Of a stretch of DNA of 64,000 bases, positions 1 to 12,424 are shown piece after piece (the stretch's first letter is position 1; each line of letters begins with the position of its first letter). Location of the stretch: positions 17,118,079 through 17,182,078 of the forward strand of contig ML681995.1 of NCBI GenBank assembly GCA_007922195.1, given 5' to 3'. The position numbers and the translations under genes were made by a program. The DNA is from Podocnemis expansa. Taxonomy: Eukaryota; Chordata; Testudines; Podocnemididae. The notes under the pieces were generated by a model, which saw nothing but the letters and a program-made list of their open reading frames with translations, was not told the DNA's origin and did no database searches.

Positions 1-114
1 AAAAAAAGGACTGCCCTTCCTTAAAGCTTAAAAGACATTTTTATGAAAACTAAATGAAAAACAAATTAGGTGTGGGAAAAGATTTTTAGATTTTGTGTTT
101 TTATAAATTTGTTA

Positions 115-2050
<1,936 letters not shown>

Positions 2051-2599
2051 TCTCAGCCACAGATCCACGGTGAATAAATTTAGTATCAATATTTGGAAAC
2101 ATTGATTTTTCTCACAAAAAAATTGATATTGTAAGACAAACAATGTAAAATACATGAGTACGCAGTGCAAGCACTATTAGCACACTAACATGGTTGACCT
2201 GAGGGCCTGTGCCAGTGTCATGTGACCACCCCCATGCCTGGAGCACCTCCGCTCTCCCCCACAGTGGTCATCACATGATTTCTCTGAACACCACTCATGC
2301 TGAAACAATCCAAGTCCTACATTCAGATTGTTTCAGCACAGGTCACCTAACAACAACTATAGATTATATATATGTTATAAATATTAATACGTCTACAATC
2401 TAAACACTATTAAATACCCTAGGATTTTTGGTACACACAGAACTTCACATTTTAGAAGAGAAAACACCATTAGCATAGAAATTTTTTTCACAGAACACCC
2501 AAGTTTTTCCTCCACAACCATGACGACAAGATTTTTTTTTAAATGAGAGCTGGGATTCTCCAGCATTCACATAAAGCCATCTGGAGCTACAAGTAAAAC
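2051..2599. other. Unassigned AT-rich sequence
   Basis: No gene, exon or repeat recognised. The right part is AT-rich with several short homopolymer runs. Confidence 0.5.
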
Positions 2600-2607
2600 A
2601 TCTAATC

Positions 2608-2793
2608 CAGGGGTCTCAAACTCAAATCACCATGAGGGCTGCATGAGGATTAGTACATTAGCCCAAGGGCTGCATCACTGAAACCTTTCCATACAATGAT
2701 ATTGCAAATATCAGTAACAGTAGTGTTGTTGCAGGCCGCAGGCAACAGCTTTAGAGGCCGCATGCGGCATGGGCCGCATGTTTGACACACCTG
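2608..2793. mobile_element. Non-autonomous hAT element (MITE), 186 bp
   Basis: The ends are short imperfect inverted repeats, CAGGGGTCTCAAACTCAA at the left and TTTGACACACCTG at the right. The element is bounded by an exact 8-bp target duplication, ATCTAATC, at 2600-2607 and 2794-2801. Eight-base duplications and CA...TG ends are diagnostic of hAT transposition. It carries no coding sequence. A diverged relative sits at 33760-33904 and shares the CACTGAAAC and GCAAATA segments. Confidence 0.92.
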
Positions 2794-2801
2794 ATCTAAT
2801 C

Positions 2802-3336
2802 TCTTGGTAACATCCTCAATGCTGTAAACACTATGGTTATGTTGACATCACTAGTTAGCTGTGTTCTATTTTTTTAATTTTATTTTGATGACTATATTCC
2901 GAATAACAGATATACCGAACAGTGAATAAGCAGGAAGCCAACTATGCTGTTCGCTGAACAGCTATTTTCATAAAATTAAAGAGAATCAAAGCAAAAGTCC
3001 ATAAATACAGTAATCCATCACATGAATGGACTGACAACAGGAGGGAGGTAACCGATTTGGTAACATATACCCTTGCATTGACTGGGTGAACTGGGTATTT
3101 ATACTGGCATAGCTACTCTAGTACAAACCCCAAGTATTTATTGAACTGGCACAAACTGGGGCTTATACCAGTGTAGCTCATCCAGAAAGGCTGTACTAGT
3201 GAGGTTAGACTGATGTACCAGCATCTATCTTCAGTTCTTCTATGGCCACATTCCCATGGTAGCTGTGGTGAGTGTGCACATATTTAGCCCCACTACACCA
3301 CTGTGAGTCACAGAAGCATGCATCTGTCCTAGCCCT
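2802..3336. other. Unassigned intergenic/intronic sequence
   Basis: No coding potential or recognisable repeat was seen. This is the spacer between two short hAT elements. Confidence 0.5.
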
Positions 3337-3344
3337 GTCCCAAC

Positions 3345-3700
3345 CAATGTTCCCTCTAACTTTTCGTAGGCTGTGTGCACAAAAAATTTCTTCTGTGCAA
3401 ATTTTTGGAACCAGTGTTCAAATCCGTGCGCATGCTAGTGATTGTGGTCAAACTTGTGAGTGCAATGAAGTAAATGTGTATGATGCAACTAATACGTAAA
3501 TTTTATTTTGATATGGTGATGGAAATGATTTTATAAATTACAAAACCTTATTTGAAACATGCTATTTGAAATTACCTACTTAAAGTAGCATAAAAATATT
3601 AGAACTGTTGAATTTTTTTGTGCGCACTTTATTTTGTTGTGTGCCCAGGTTTCACAACCTGTGTGCGCATGCACACGTGCACACCTTAGAGGGAACATAG
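3345..3700. mobile_element. hAT MITE of the TTCCCTCTAA-ended family, 356 bp
   Basis: The left end CAATGTTCCCTCTAAC and the right end CTTAGAGGGAACATAG are inverted copies of each other. An exact 8-bp duplication GTCCCAAC flanks it at 3337-3344 and 3701-3708. The interior is AT-rich and bounded by alternating purine/pyrimidine tracts (GTGTGCGCATGCACACGTGCAC near the right end, in two parts here). Related ends occur at 32130/34174, 58423-58831 and 61662-61809, so this is a multi-copy family. Confidence 0.93.
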
Positions 3701-3858
3701 GTCCCAACACTCCCCTCCTGCCCGGAGCCAGCTCAAAGCATCTCTTCGAGAGAAGGGGAAAGGGCTGAGGTATAAATCAAAATCACTTGCTTGACTCCAC
3801 ACCTCACTACACGGCTGCAGTTCTTGGGAGGATGCTCCATGAAAGTCATCCCCAAGAG

Positions 3859-4030
3859 CAGTGGTTTTCAAACCATGTGCTGGGGGCCCAATACTGGGTC
3901 ACAGATCTTCAGATATTGGGTTGCAGTGCTCCCTGCCGTCACCACCAAAAGACTGGAATGCATTGCTCAAAAATGCAATTGATGGGTTGTGGGCATGATT
4001 TTTTTCAACTGGTTCATAAGAAAACCACTG
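3859..4030. mobile_element. hAT MITE, 172 bp
   Basis: The terminal inverted repeats read CAGTGGTTTTCAAACCA at the left and GAAAACCACTG at the right. The flanks CCCAAGAG (3851-3858) and GCCAAGAG (4031-4038) match at 7 of 8 bases, as expected for a hAT target duplication with one later substitution. Confidence 0.85.
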
Positions 4031-4175
4031 GCCAAGAGGGATCTGGAGAACACACCTTCACAAAGCTGGCCTCTCTGATTTGAAGAAGTCCAATCTTAAA
4101 GGAGTGTAGATGCCCTCCCTTTTGGGCAGTGTACAAATGGTTTTAATTTCAAGATCCGTGATCAGTGCTCTAGAA

Positions 4176-4359
4176 TAGTGGTTCTCAACCACTGTGTGAT
4201 GGGACACACTACTACTGTGTCGTCACACAGTGGTAAGTGTGCCATGGAAAGCCAGGGAGACGGCTAGATTTGGCCTGGGGGTAGGTCAGCTGGCGCGTCC
4301 TGTCAGGTCGTGATATGCTACCAAGTATGTCGTGACCTGCAAACAGCTGAGAGCCACTG
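4176..4359. mobile_element. hAT MITE, CAGTGGTTCTCAACC type, 184 bp
   Basis: The left end TAGTGGTTCTCAACCACTG pairs with the right end GAGAGCCACTG. The flanks CTCTAGAA (4168-4175) and TTCTAGAA (4360-4367) match at 7 of 8 bases. Internally it shares the GTGTCGTCACACAGTGG-like and TAGATTTGGCCT-like segments with the element at 10961-11142, which is the same family in the opposite orientation. Confidence 0.88.
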
Positions 4360-4367
4360 TTCTAGAA

Positions 4368-5545
4368 ATACATGCCATTTGGGTAGTTTTCAGCTTCAAA
4401 GGCTGTAGAACTAAGGATATGACAGATCAGGCTACGGCTGAAGCCTTTATCATGCTTTTATTGTGATGTATATTGATCACTGTAATTCCCTTTTTGCAGC
4501 TCTGCCAAACTGTACTGTGAAAATTACAGCTATGCATAGCAATGAATTCAGTTGTCTGGGTTTTATCCCTTACAGAGGATACTGATCACAAGATGTTCTC
4601 AGAATATTTCCAGATGGCTTTCCAGCACACCTATAATCAATTTGCAGTTTTGAGTGCTGCTGTACATGACCATCAAGGATCTAGTCCTCTAGTAGATTTT
4701 ATATCTGAGTAATCCATTTCTTCCACAAAATAACTTCATGATTTTGCCTAAAGTAGCAAAAGTAACTGACAGAAGCACAGGAATTCAATGATCAGACTGA
4801 CATCTTTTTAAAGACAAAACAAAGTGGGTGAGGGAAGGTCTTACTGGACCACCTTTGGTTGGTGAAAGAGATGTAATTTGAACTACATGGAGCTTCTCTT
4901 CTTTAACGGCACATAAATCACAGCTGAAAGACTCAACATGAAACTATATCTATTCAGAGGGAGCTCTGCTGAAGTCAGTGGTGAAATGCCAGAGTAAGTC
5001 TGATGGAAGGGAGAAATGAGATGGGTTCTGTGAATTCACAGCTGCGCCCAGATACATCAAGAAAGCTGTGACCAATCTCTTCATGCTTGGAAGGAGCTGC
5101 TCCTGGGTAAAGCAAGGAAGGCCCTCTGCCTGGGCAATGACTCCACTTCTCAATACTTACTACTCTTTGGCCCAGAGGGACAGGGACTGTGCTCACTGCC
5201 CAAATTCAGGATAAAATGATACAGGACGTTAGCATCTAAGCCATAGAGCATAAGTGGACCCCTGAGATAAGAAAAGACCCTTTCAAAAGACAGCAACGGC
5301 TATTAAGTACAGAGCAAAAGTGGAACAGACACAAAGAACCCTTTTTCCAGTTCGGCTCTGGCAGCCTAAAAGGGAGCAGAAACAGTTCCTGAAAATACCT
5401 CCCCCGTGCAAGAACTGCCCTGGCAGCAGAGAGCTCACATAAGGACTGCAGACAGGCCTTGCTCCCAGTTTGCTGGGGCAGCCAGGTGTGGCCATCATCT
5501 CTTTCCTGGGGCTGCTAGGGGTCCATGGGAAACAAAGCATAAATT
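4368..5545. other. Unassigned sequence left of the Gypsy element
   Basis: Only short, non-conserved reading frames are present and no repeat was recognised. Confidence 0.5.
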
Positions 5546-5550
5546 ACAGC

Positions 5551-5754
5551 TGTTGTGGTATGCTTGTAGAAGGTTGTGAATTTAGAGATACTCCCTAGCA
5601 TGGGGCATTGTTGTGTAAATTCGGAGACATGCCCCAGAGAAGATTTAACATGGCTGCTCCCAGGTACACACCTGGATACCTGTCTGTATGATTAAAGTTC
5701 TATTCCTTACTCATTCAGTAGCATCATCTTTAATGAACCCTCAAGATCATTACC
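5551..5754 (+). repeat. 5' LTR of the Gypsy element
   Basis: It starts TGTTGTGG, the same TG start as the 3' copy. Its last base appears changed (ATTACC against ATTACA in the 3' copy). It contains the sequence expected to carry the promoter and polyadenylation functions, but I see no clear TATA box. An ATTAAAG motif lies near its centre. Confidence 0.95.
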
Positions 5755-5894
5755 TGGTGTCAGAAGATGGGGAATGAGTTTGGAAACTAAAAAGACTTGG
5801 AGGAAAATTCCTGCATTTGCACCTGAAAACAGCAAAACATCAGGGATCTCTGAAAACGAAGAAAGCCTTCAGCAAGTAAGTGTAAGCTCTAACA

Positions 5895-6390
5895 ATGGAT
5901 GTTTTACAGGCTCCTTCACCTCTCCAAATGTCTGGTAATGTTGCAGAAAACTGGCTAAAGTTTAAGCAGCGATTTCTGTTGTATTTGTCTGCCATTGGAG
6001 CGCAGAACAAAGATGAAAACCAGAAATCATCTATATTTTTGCTTCTTGTTGGGGAGGATGCACTGGATGTATATAATAACTTTGAATTTCAAGATGGTGA
6101 AAACATGAATTTAAACACTATACTAAGTTTGAGGAATACTGCTTGCCAAAACTGAATGTGACTTTTGAGAGGCATAGATTTTTTACATGCATGCAAAAAC
6201 CGGATAATACCATAGACCAATATGTTATAGAATTAAGGAAACTCAGTAAAATCTGTAACTTTGGTGGCTTGGCAGAGTCTCTGATCAAAGATAGACTCAT
6301 TTGTGGCATTACAGACAATGGATTAAGAGAAAGACTGCTTAGAGAGGGAGAGATCTCTGAATGAAACCCTTCAAATATGCAGGGCCACTG
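5895..6390 (+). pseudogene. Gag-like (capsid) fragment of the Gypsy element
   Basis: The start at 5895 (MDVLQAPSPL...) follows the leader by 140 bases. The first 80 residues contain WLKFKQRFLLYL and LLLVGEDALDVY, typical of retrotransposon capsid domains that begin with a W-x-x-F helix. The frame breaks near 6110-6145, and the protein continues in another frame at 6143-6364 (TFERHRFFTCMQKPDNTIDQ; then LIKDRLICGI). It breaks again at the TGA at 6362. Capsid assembles the retrotransposon particle. Two frameshifts make this copy non-functional. Confidence 0.88.
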
Positions 6391-6392
6391 AA

Positions 6393-8105
6393 ATGGTAAA
6401 AACACAAGTAAAAGAGCTGAATTCACCCGAAGGGACAGTGCATGCACTTAGACAAACAGCATATAGCCAGAGTGGTTCAAATCACAATGTGAAACCAACC
6501 CCTGCTATCAGGAAGACTGAGTCCAGACAGTCTTGTGGCAAGTGTGGATCATGGCATGGTCCCAAACAGTGTTTTACCTATGGGAAACTCTGCCATAACT
6601 GTGGGAAACTTAATCATTTTGCAAACTGCTGCAAATACCAAAGGTGCAAAAATCAAGTGCATTTAGTTACTGACAGTGAGACCGAGGAGTGCTTTGTTGA
6701 TGTACTGGGATCAAGCAAACCTAGTGAGAGGGACTGGATACTGCCTCTGTCAGTGAATGGAACAATCATTCCACTGAAACTAGACACAGGAGCTCAGGTT
6801 AACATTCTGTCTACACGAGATTATGAGAGACTGAGAATAAGACCCAAGCTGGGACCAACAAACATAAAAGTAACTGGGTGTTCTGGAACAAATATACCTG
6901 TGCAGGGATGGTGCTTCACTAGTGTTAACCACAAGAACACCATGTACAGGCTGCCTTTCATTGTAGTGCCACAGGAGGTGACACCAATTTTGGGCCTGGC
7001 CACCTGTGACAAACTGAACCTGGTAAAAAGGGTGCTCTCACTACAAGATAGGCCTGCATCTGGCTATGAGGCACTCCTTGAAGAATATCAGGACCTGTTT
7101 CAGGGATTGGGTTGCTTGCAAGGTGAACATACAATCCACATAAACAAGCAGATCCCTCCAGTCATTCATCCATGTAGAAAGGTGCCATTTGCACTCCGTG
7201 ATAAACTCAAGGCTGAGCTTGAAAGGATGGAAGCAATAAAAGTAATACAAAAAACAGAGGAGCCAACAGAATGGGTGAGCTCTCTAGTTATAGTGCAAAA
7301 AAGTAATGGCCAGCTACGCATATGCTTAGATCCCAGAGACCTCAACAGAGCTATACAAAGAGAATGTTTCAAACTACCAACTAGAGAAGAGATTATGGCT
7401 CAGTTTGCAAATGCTCAATACTTCAGTAAATTGGATGCATCCTCTGGATTTTGGCAGCTAAAATTAACAGAGGAAAGCTCGAAATTATGCACATTTAATA
7501 CTCCTTTCGGAAGATACAGATTTTTACGCTTACCCTTCGGCATAGCTCCAGCACCAGAGGTGTATCACAAAACTGTACACATGATCTATGAACATATTAG
7601 TGGTGTGGACACCTCCATGGATGACATCATCATCTGGGGCTCTACAAAAGAGGAGCACGATTGTCGGCTTCGGCAAGTGTTAGATGCAACTAGAGCCGCA
7701 AACCTCAAACTAAATAAGGACAAATGTGTGTCAGGAGTTAGAGAACTGACTTTTATAGGGGACATTGTTTCTCATGAAGGTGTAAAACCAGATAAGAGGA
7801 AGATTTCAGCCATTGAAATGATGCCACGTCCCCAGTCAAAGAAAGATGTCCAGCGGTTCCTGGGAATGGTTAACTATCTTGGAAAATTCATACCCAATCT
7901 TTCTGCCAAGGTGGCACCATTCAGACAACTCCTACAGGACAAAAATGAATGGTGCTGGGATGCTGCACAGGAGGAATCATGGAGAAGTTTAAAACAAGAC
8001 TTGATACAGGAACCAGTATTGAAATTTTACGCTCCAGAGAAGCCCATTAAAATTTCAGCGGATGCATCAGTCAGGGTTGGGTGCCATGATTTTACAAAAA
8101 CATGA
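6393..8105 (+). pseudogene. Gypsy nucleocapsid-protease-reverse transcriptase, 570-codon open frame
   Basis: This is the longest open frame of the element. Residues 48-60 and 67-80 are two cysteine/histidine zinc knuckles (CGKCGSWHGPKQC and CHNCGKLNHFANCC). The aspartic protease active site LDTGAQ is at about 130. The reverse transcriptase follows, with RICLDPRDLN, KLDASSGFWQ, TPFGRYRFLRLPFGI and a catalytic SMDDIII at about 408. The first residue of the usual Y-x-D-D box is therefore serine, an uncommon and probably damaging change. The connection and thumb end with FLGMVNYLGKFIPN. The frame is lost near 8090, where RNase H begins in another frame. Its job in an intact element would be processing the polyprotein and copying the RNA. 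Confidence 0.92.
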
Positions 8106-8540
8106 AGATTGCTGGCAACCTGTGACATATGCATCCAAATCAGTGACTGATGCAGAGACTAGATATGCACAGATTGAGAAGGAGCTTTTAGGAATCTTGT
8201 TTGCCTGTGAGAGATTCAATCAGTATATTTATGGACAAAGAGTGGAAGTTGAAACAGATCACAAGCTCTTGATTGCATTATTTAACAAACCACTAAAATG
8301 ACTGTACCTTAAGGATTCAAAGAAAGATGATCAAATTGCAGAAATACAATTTACTGGTGACCTCCACACCAGGCAAATTTATGTTCACTGCAGATGCACT
8401 TTCCAGAGCAGTAGCACCCATGGTACCTGAGAAGACACTGGAAACAGAAGTGCAAGCCTATGTAGATATGATTGTGAGAGCAAATCCCATAACTAACAGA
8501 AGACTGCAACACATAAGAGAAGAGACAGAGAGATGAATCG
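8062..8540 (+). pseudogene. Gypsy RNase H segment, frameshifted
   Basis: At 8062-8301 the frame reads WQPVTYASKSVTDAETRYAQ, then IEKELLGILFACERFNQYIYG and VETDHKLL, the usual RNase H signature of Ty3/Gypsy elements. It ends in TGA at 8299-8301. A connecting segment with FTADALSRA (8327-8536) follows in another frame and ends in a further stop. Confidence 0.88.
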
Positions 8541-8639
8541 TTGGGACTCCTCAAAGAGGTGATAATTAAAGGATGGCCTGAAATAATAAGCAGTTGCCCT
8601 CTAAGTATAAGAGAGACTATTGGAACTGCAGGCATGAAC

Positions 8640-9789
8640 TGACTGTGGTAGATGGGGTGATTTTCAAAGGTGGGAAGGTTGTAATACCGCGGAACCTCTG
8701 AAAAGAAATGTTACAGAAGATTCATGAAGGTCACTTAGGAATTGAGAAGTGCAAAAAATGAGCACGAGAGGTCATGTATTGGCCGCGGATCAAACACGAC
8801 ATTACCAATGTGTTAAACTGCTTTTCATGCTTGAAATACAGGCCATGCCAACAGGCAGAGACACTGAGACCCCATCCTGTTCCACAGAATGAGAAGGTAG
8901 GTATGGATTTATTTACCTGGCGTTCCAAGGATTACTTAATAATCACTGATTATTACTCTTTATATCCAGAAATTTGCTCACTGAACAGTACTAATAGTAA
9001 TTCAGTGATCACTGGCATGAAAGGAATTTTCTCCAGACATGGAATTCCTGATGAGGTCTTCAGCGACAATGGGCCACAATTTTCAAGTGCAGAATTCAGG
9101 CAGTTTGCCTCAGATTGGGATTTTCATCATGAAACCTCCAGTCCCAGTTATCCCCAATCAAACGGACTGGTGGAAAGGTCTATACAGACAGTAAAGAACC
9201 TGATGAAAAAGCCTTTTAAAGTGGAGGTGATCTGTATACAGCATTGCTGTACTACAGGAGTATACCCCTGGAGAATGGCTTTTCTCCAGCTCAGCTGTTA
9301 ATGGGAAGAAGGATCAGATCTAATTTACCTATTACTGATAAATTGCTGCAATTTAAGAATAATACTAACGTTCAGAAGATGAAAGAAAACCAGAAGTGGA
9401 AGCAGAAATATTATTTTGATAGAAAGGCTCGTGATCTTCCATCCCTTAACCCAGGAGATAGAGGAGTGATTCCTCAGGCACACTCTAATACCTGGGAACA
9501 AAGAGGTACTATTAAAAAACAGCTGCATCCATGGTCTTACGTGGCCCACACAGATCAAGGGGACACATTTCAATGTAATCGACAGGATCTACATCTTATT
9601 CCAGAAAGTTCCAACACCGTGGAAGTTGAGGTAGATTCTGGCATGCCTCCCCTGACTGATCCGATATCTTCAACACACGGTAATGAAACCGTCAGGGAAC
9701 AAGAGAATTCAGACCTGAACGAAGGACTAGTACTGAGAAGATCTAATCGAGTCATCAAACATCCAGAAAGACTCACAGAGACTTGCTAG
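8640..9789 (+). pseudogene. Gypsy integrase, frameshifted
   Basis: Remnants of the H2C2 zinc-binding domain are at about 8715-8850 (HEGHLGIEKCKK, then CFSCLKY). The catalytic core carries DLFTWRSKDYLIITDYYS (first Asp), FSDNGPQFSS (second Asp) and SNGLVERSIQTVK (Glu). A frame change near 9250 leads to 9244-9789, with AQLLMGRRIRSNLP and a C-terminal basic region. Integrase inserts the cDNA into the genome. A stop and at least one frameshift make it inactive. Confidence 0.9.
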
Positions 9790-10002
9790 GATATGTAAGG
9801 GAAGTGGGTGGTAAAGACTCACTTGAGAGTGATGTGCTAGTAACCTCTCCTCTCTAAGTAGTTCAAATTCTGGGTTTATGGACTGTCCTTCTGCATGTTT
9901 TCTTTTTTAGATAGCTGTCGTGTTATTAGATGTTAGTGCATGTATTATTAGCTAGCTTTTATATGTATCTAACTGTTTACTTCTTTTCCTTAGGGGGGAA
10001 GA

Positions 10003-10206
10003 TGTAGTGATATGCTTGTAGAAGGTTATGAATTTAGAGATACTCCCTAGCATGGGGCATTGTTGTGTAAATTCGGAGACATGCCCCAGAGAAGATTTAA
10101 CATGGCTGCTCCCAGGTACACACCTGGATACCTGTCTGTATGATTAAAGTTCTATTCCTTACTCATTCAGTAGCATCATCTTTAATGAACCCTCAAGATC
10201 ATTACA
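10003..10206 (+). repeat. 3' LTR of the Gypsy element
   Basis: This is a near-identical direct copy of 5551-5754, with differences visible only in the first about 30 bases and at the last base. It begins TGTAGTGA and ends ATTACA, then the duplicated ACAGC. Confidence 0.95.
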
Positions 10207-10211
10207 ACAGC

Positions 10212-10952
10212 AACCTGAAACTGCTCTAATTTACACCACAAGTTTAAGGCAACCTTTGCTCCCAAGTACAGGGATGGAGGAACTGAGAATCAAGATTAAC
10301 ATCTCTTTTCTTGCACTGACTAATAAACTTGTCCCTCTCATCCTCCACTCCTGACAGCCTCCCCCAAACAGCCTAATTTTTCTCCGCTCATGGCAATCTG
10401 ATTCCTACAGCCCTCTACACTTATTTACCCCCTTTGACTCACTACTAAATCCTTTTTTCTCTTAGATCTCTCAGACTCCAGTACAACAGCTGACAGCAGA
10501 CTTCATGGAAGCTCTTGGTGACACAAATTCTTGATGATAACTATAAATAGCTCAAAAAGCCACCCTGTGAGTGGTGAAAAAGCAGCTGACAAGGTAGGGG
10601 GAGGAGAAAAGCAGGAGGCAAGTGGCTGGAGAATGAAGAGAGGAAGCCCTTTATTACAGAAAACCATGAAGCCTCCTAAGTGAAGAGGCAGAGAAACAAT
10701 ACATTGAATAATGTGCGTGATGTGAGCAGCTCTGCTCCTGTGACTTATGAACCCAGCTCTCCTGTAAGGCACATTTCCTTAAAGCCCACAGTGGACTCAC
10801 TGTTTTATGTTCACTTCCACTTGCAACAGAAACTTCTTATGATATCATATGGCTCCTGAAAAGCCTGTAAAATTCAATTCTAGGGACTCTGGCAGGAGTT
10901 TGGGTGGCAGAGGAATGCTTATCTTCAATCTGTCTTTGGAGGCTTTATAGTT
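10212..10952. other. Unassigned sequence
   Basis: I see no exon or repeat. ATTTACACCA at about 10231 could be a worn piece of the short ancient repeat described at 17885, 23820 and 27900, but it is too short to call. Confidence 0.4.
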
Positions 10953-10960
10953 CTCTAGCC

Positions 10961-11142
10961 CAGTCAGTGGTTCTCAGCCTTTTACAGGTCATGAAACGCT
11001 TGATGGCATGTTGCAACTCTACACGACACACTGGCCCACCTCTCATAGGCTGAATCTAGCCATCCTCCTGTCATGCCGCGACACACCTGCCACTGTGTGG
11101 TGACAGAGTAATGTGTCCTGACACAGTGGTTGAGAACCACTG
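10961..11142. mobile_element. hAT MITE, CAGTGGTTCTCAACC type, 182 bp
   Basis: The left end CAGTCAGTGGTTCTCAGCC has an apparent extra CAGT. The right end GGTTGAGAACCACTG is the inverted terminal repeat. An exact 8-bp duplication CTCTAGCC lies at 10953-10960 and 11143-11150. The interior matches the element at 4176-4359 when reversed. Confidence 0.93.
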
Positions 11143-11261
11143 CTCTAGCCAGCCATCACCCAGGCGCAAACCCAGCAGCTTATAATTGAATTCTGCTGAG
11201 GGATTCATGTAACACAATAATATCTAGCTCATCTACAACATATTCATCCACAGATTTCAAG

Positions 11262-11440
11262 CACTTTACAAAGAAGGGTACTATCATTATCCCCATTTTA
11301 GAGACAGGGAAATTGAGGTGCAGAACAAACAGACTTGCCCAAGATCACTCAACAGGCCAGATGCAGAGCAGGGAATAGTACTTTCTACCACGCCTCCTGA
11401 GTCCTGGTTTAGTGCCTCACCCACCAAGCCACAGTCTTCT
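11262..11440. repeat. MIR-like SINE fragment
   Basis: The stretch containing TATCCCCATTTTAGAGACAG, GAAATTGAGG and ACTTGCCCAAGATCACTC corresponds to the conserved core of mammalian-wide/amniote MIR SINEs as I remember it. MIRs are tRNA-derived SINEs mobilised by L2-type LINEs. Edges are approximate. Confidence 0.8.
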
Positions 11441-12215
11441 ACAGAGAATTCATGATAGTCTGGTTTGTCTCAAATTCTTCCATTTATTTCTTGGGCCAAG
11501 GTGGTTTGCAGTACTCTGTCCGCTGGGGAATGGAGGCATGGGGAGAAGTGAGCTTGCATTGGTCTGCCTCTGTATCTGCTAGGTAGCAGCAGATTAATAG
11601 CCAATTCCTATGCTTGTGTTATTGGTAAGTCTGTCACTGACTGCAATGTGTGCAAGACTGGGCTCTACACCAAGCATCCTTGGTACAATTAAATTTGGGC
11701 CTCCAAATCCAGAACGACAGGGCACTGAGCTCCAAGGACGAACGAGGAAGCAGCCTGAAAAGCCTTGACTGGATGAGAGATGGTGCATAGAAATTCAGTT
11801 TTAAACCTCTTAGGTGCTGACAGGATGACAGCAGGGCACCATTGTTTCACACATTTCAGAGCAGCTGAGCCAAGTCAAGGACAGGCAAGAGAAGTATTCC
11901 CTACCGCTGCCTGGGGAACTGAGATCAGAAGCCTTCTGGTTTATGTCTTTCCTATCATAATAAACCCAGCAAGTGCGTAAACCCTCTAAGCCTCTACTTG
12001 CTGAAATAAAACCCTTGTTTTATTATTCAGCTGCCCAATGTTACATTTCACTGTGTTTTAAATTAAGCTGTTGGCAGAGGCTGAGCCATGAATTTGTTAA
12101 CGCAACATAGGCAATCGTAAAATACAACCTATTAGCGACAAATTCATATAGTGTGTTAGCCTCCCATTTAGGAGTGTTTGTGTCTGGGAGCAGGTTGATA
12201 GCTTCAGCACATGAA
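11441..12215. other. Unassigned sequence
   Basis: Nothing recognised. The short open frames here have no family resemblance. Confidence 0.45.
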
Positions 12216-12217
12216 TT

Positions 12218-12420
12218 AAAACAAACAAGGAGTCCTGTGGCACTTTAACAAATTTATCTTAAGAGCTTTCATAGGAGAAAATCCCACTTCATCAGACTCC
12301 TTGAGGGATTTTCTCCCATGAAACCTCAAGCGATAAATACATTTGTAAGTCTTTAAAAGTGCCAAAGGACTCCTTGTTTGTTTTGTTGAACTAGACTAAC
12401 ACGGCTACGCCTTTGGAACT
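12218..12420. mobile_element. Penelope-like 3'-end repeat, head-to-head inverted
   Basis: The left part (AACAAGGAGTCCTGTGGCAC) is the reverse complement of the right part (GTGCCAAAGGACTCCTTGTT), with two ends of the TTTCTCCCATGAAA type meeting near 12295-12300. The tail AGACTAACACGGCTACGCCTTTGG follows the right copy. The arms match the 3' end of the coding Penelope-like copy at 25330-25410, identifying the source. A weak, gapped duplication around CATGAATTA flanks it. Confidence 0.85.
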
Positions 12421-12424
12421 TGTC

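Larger units (their letters stand above)
5551..10206 (+). mobile_element. Complete Ty3/Gypsy LTR retrotransposon (Mag-like), 4.66 kb
   Basis: Two direct 204-bp LTRs (5551-5754, 10003-10206) flank gag and pol remnants in the plus orientation. A 5-bp target duplication ACAGC lies at 5546-5550 and 10207-10211. A primer-binding-site candidate starts at 5755 (TGGTGTCAGAAGATGG) directly after the 5' LTR. A purine tract AGGGGGGAAGA at 9992-10002 immediately precedes the 3' LTR. The LTRs differ at about four positions by eye. Domain order is gag, CCHC knuckles, protease, RT, RNase H, integrase, which is the Ty3/Gypsy order. The RT wording (ASSGFWQLKL, TPFGRYRFLRLPFGI) resembles the Mag clade. There is no envelope frame or chromodomain. 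Gag and pol are broken by frameshifts and stops, so this copy cannot move by itself. Confidence 0.96.
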
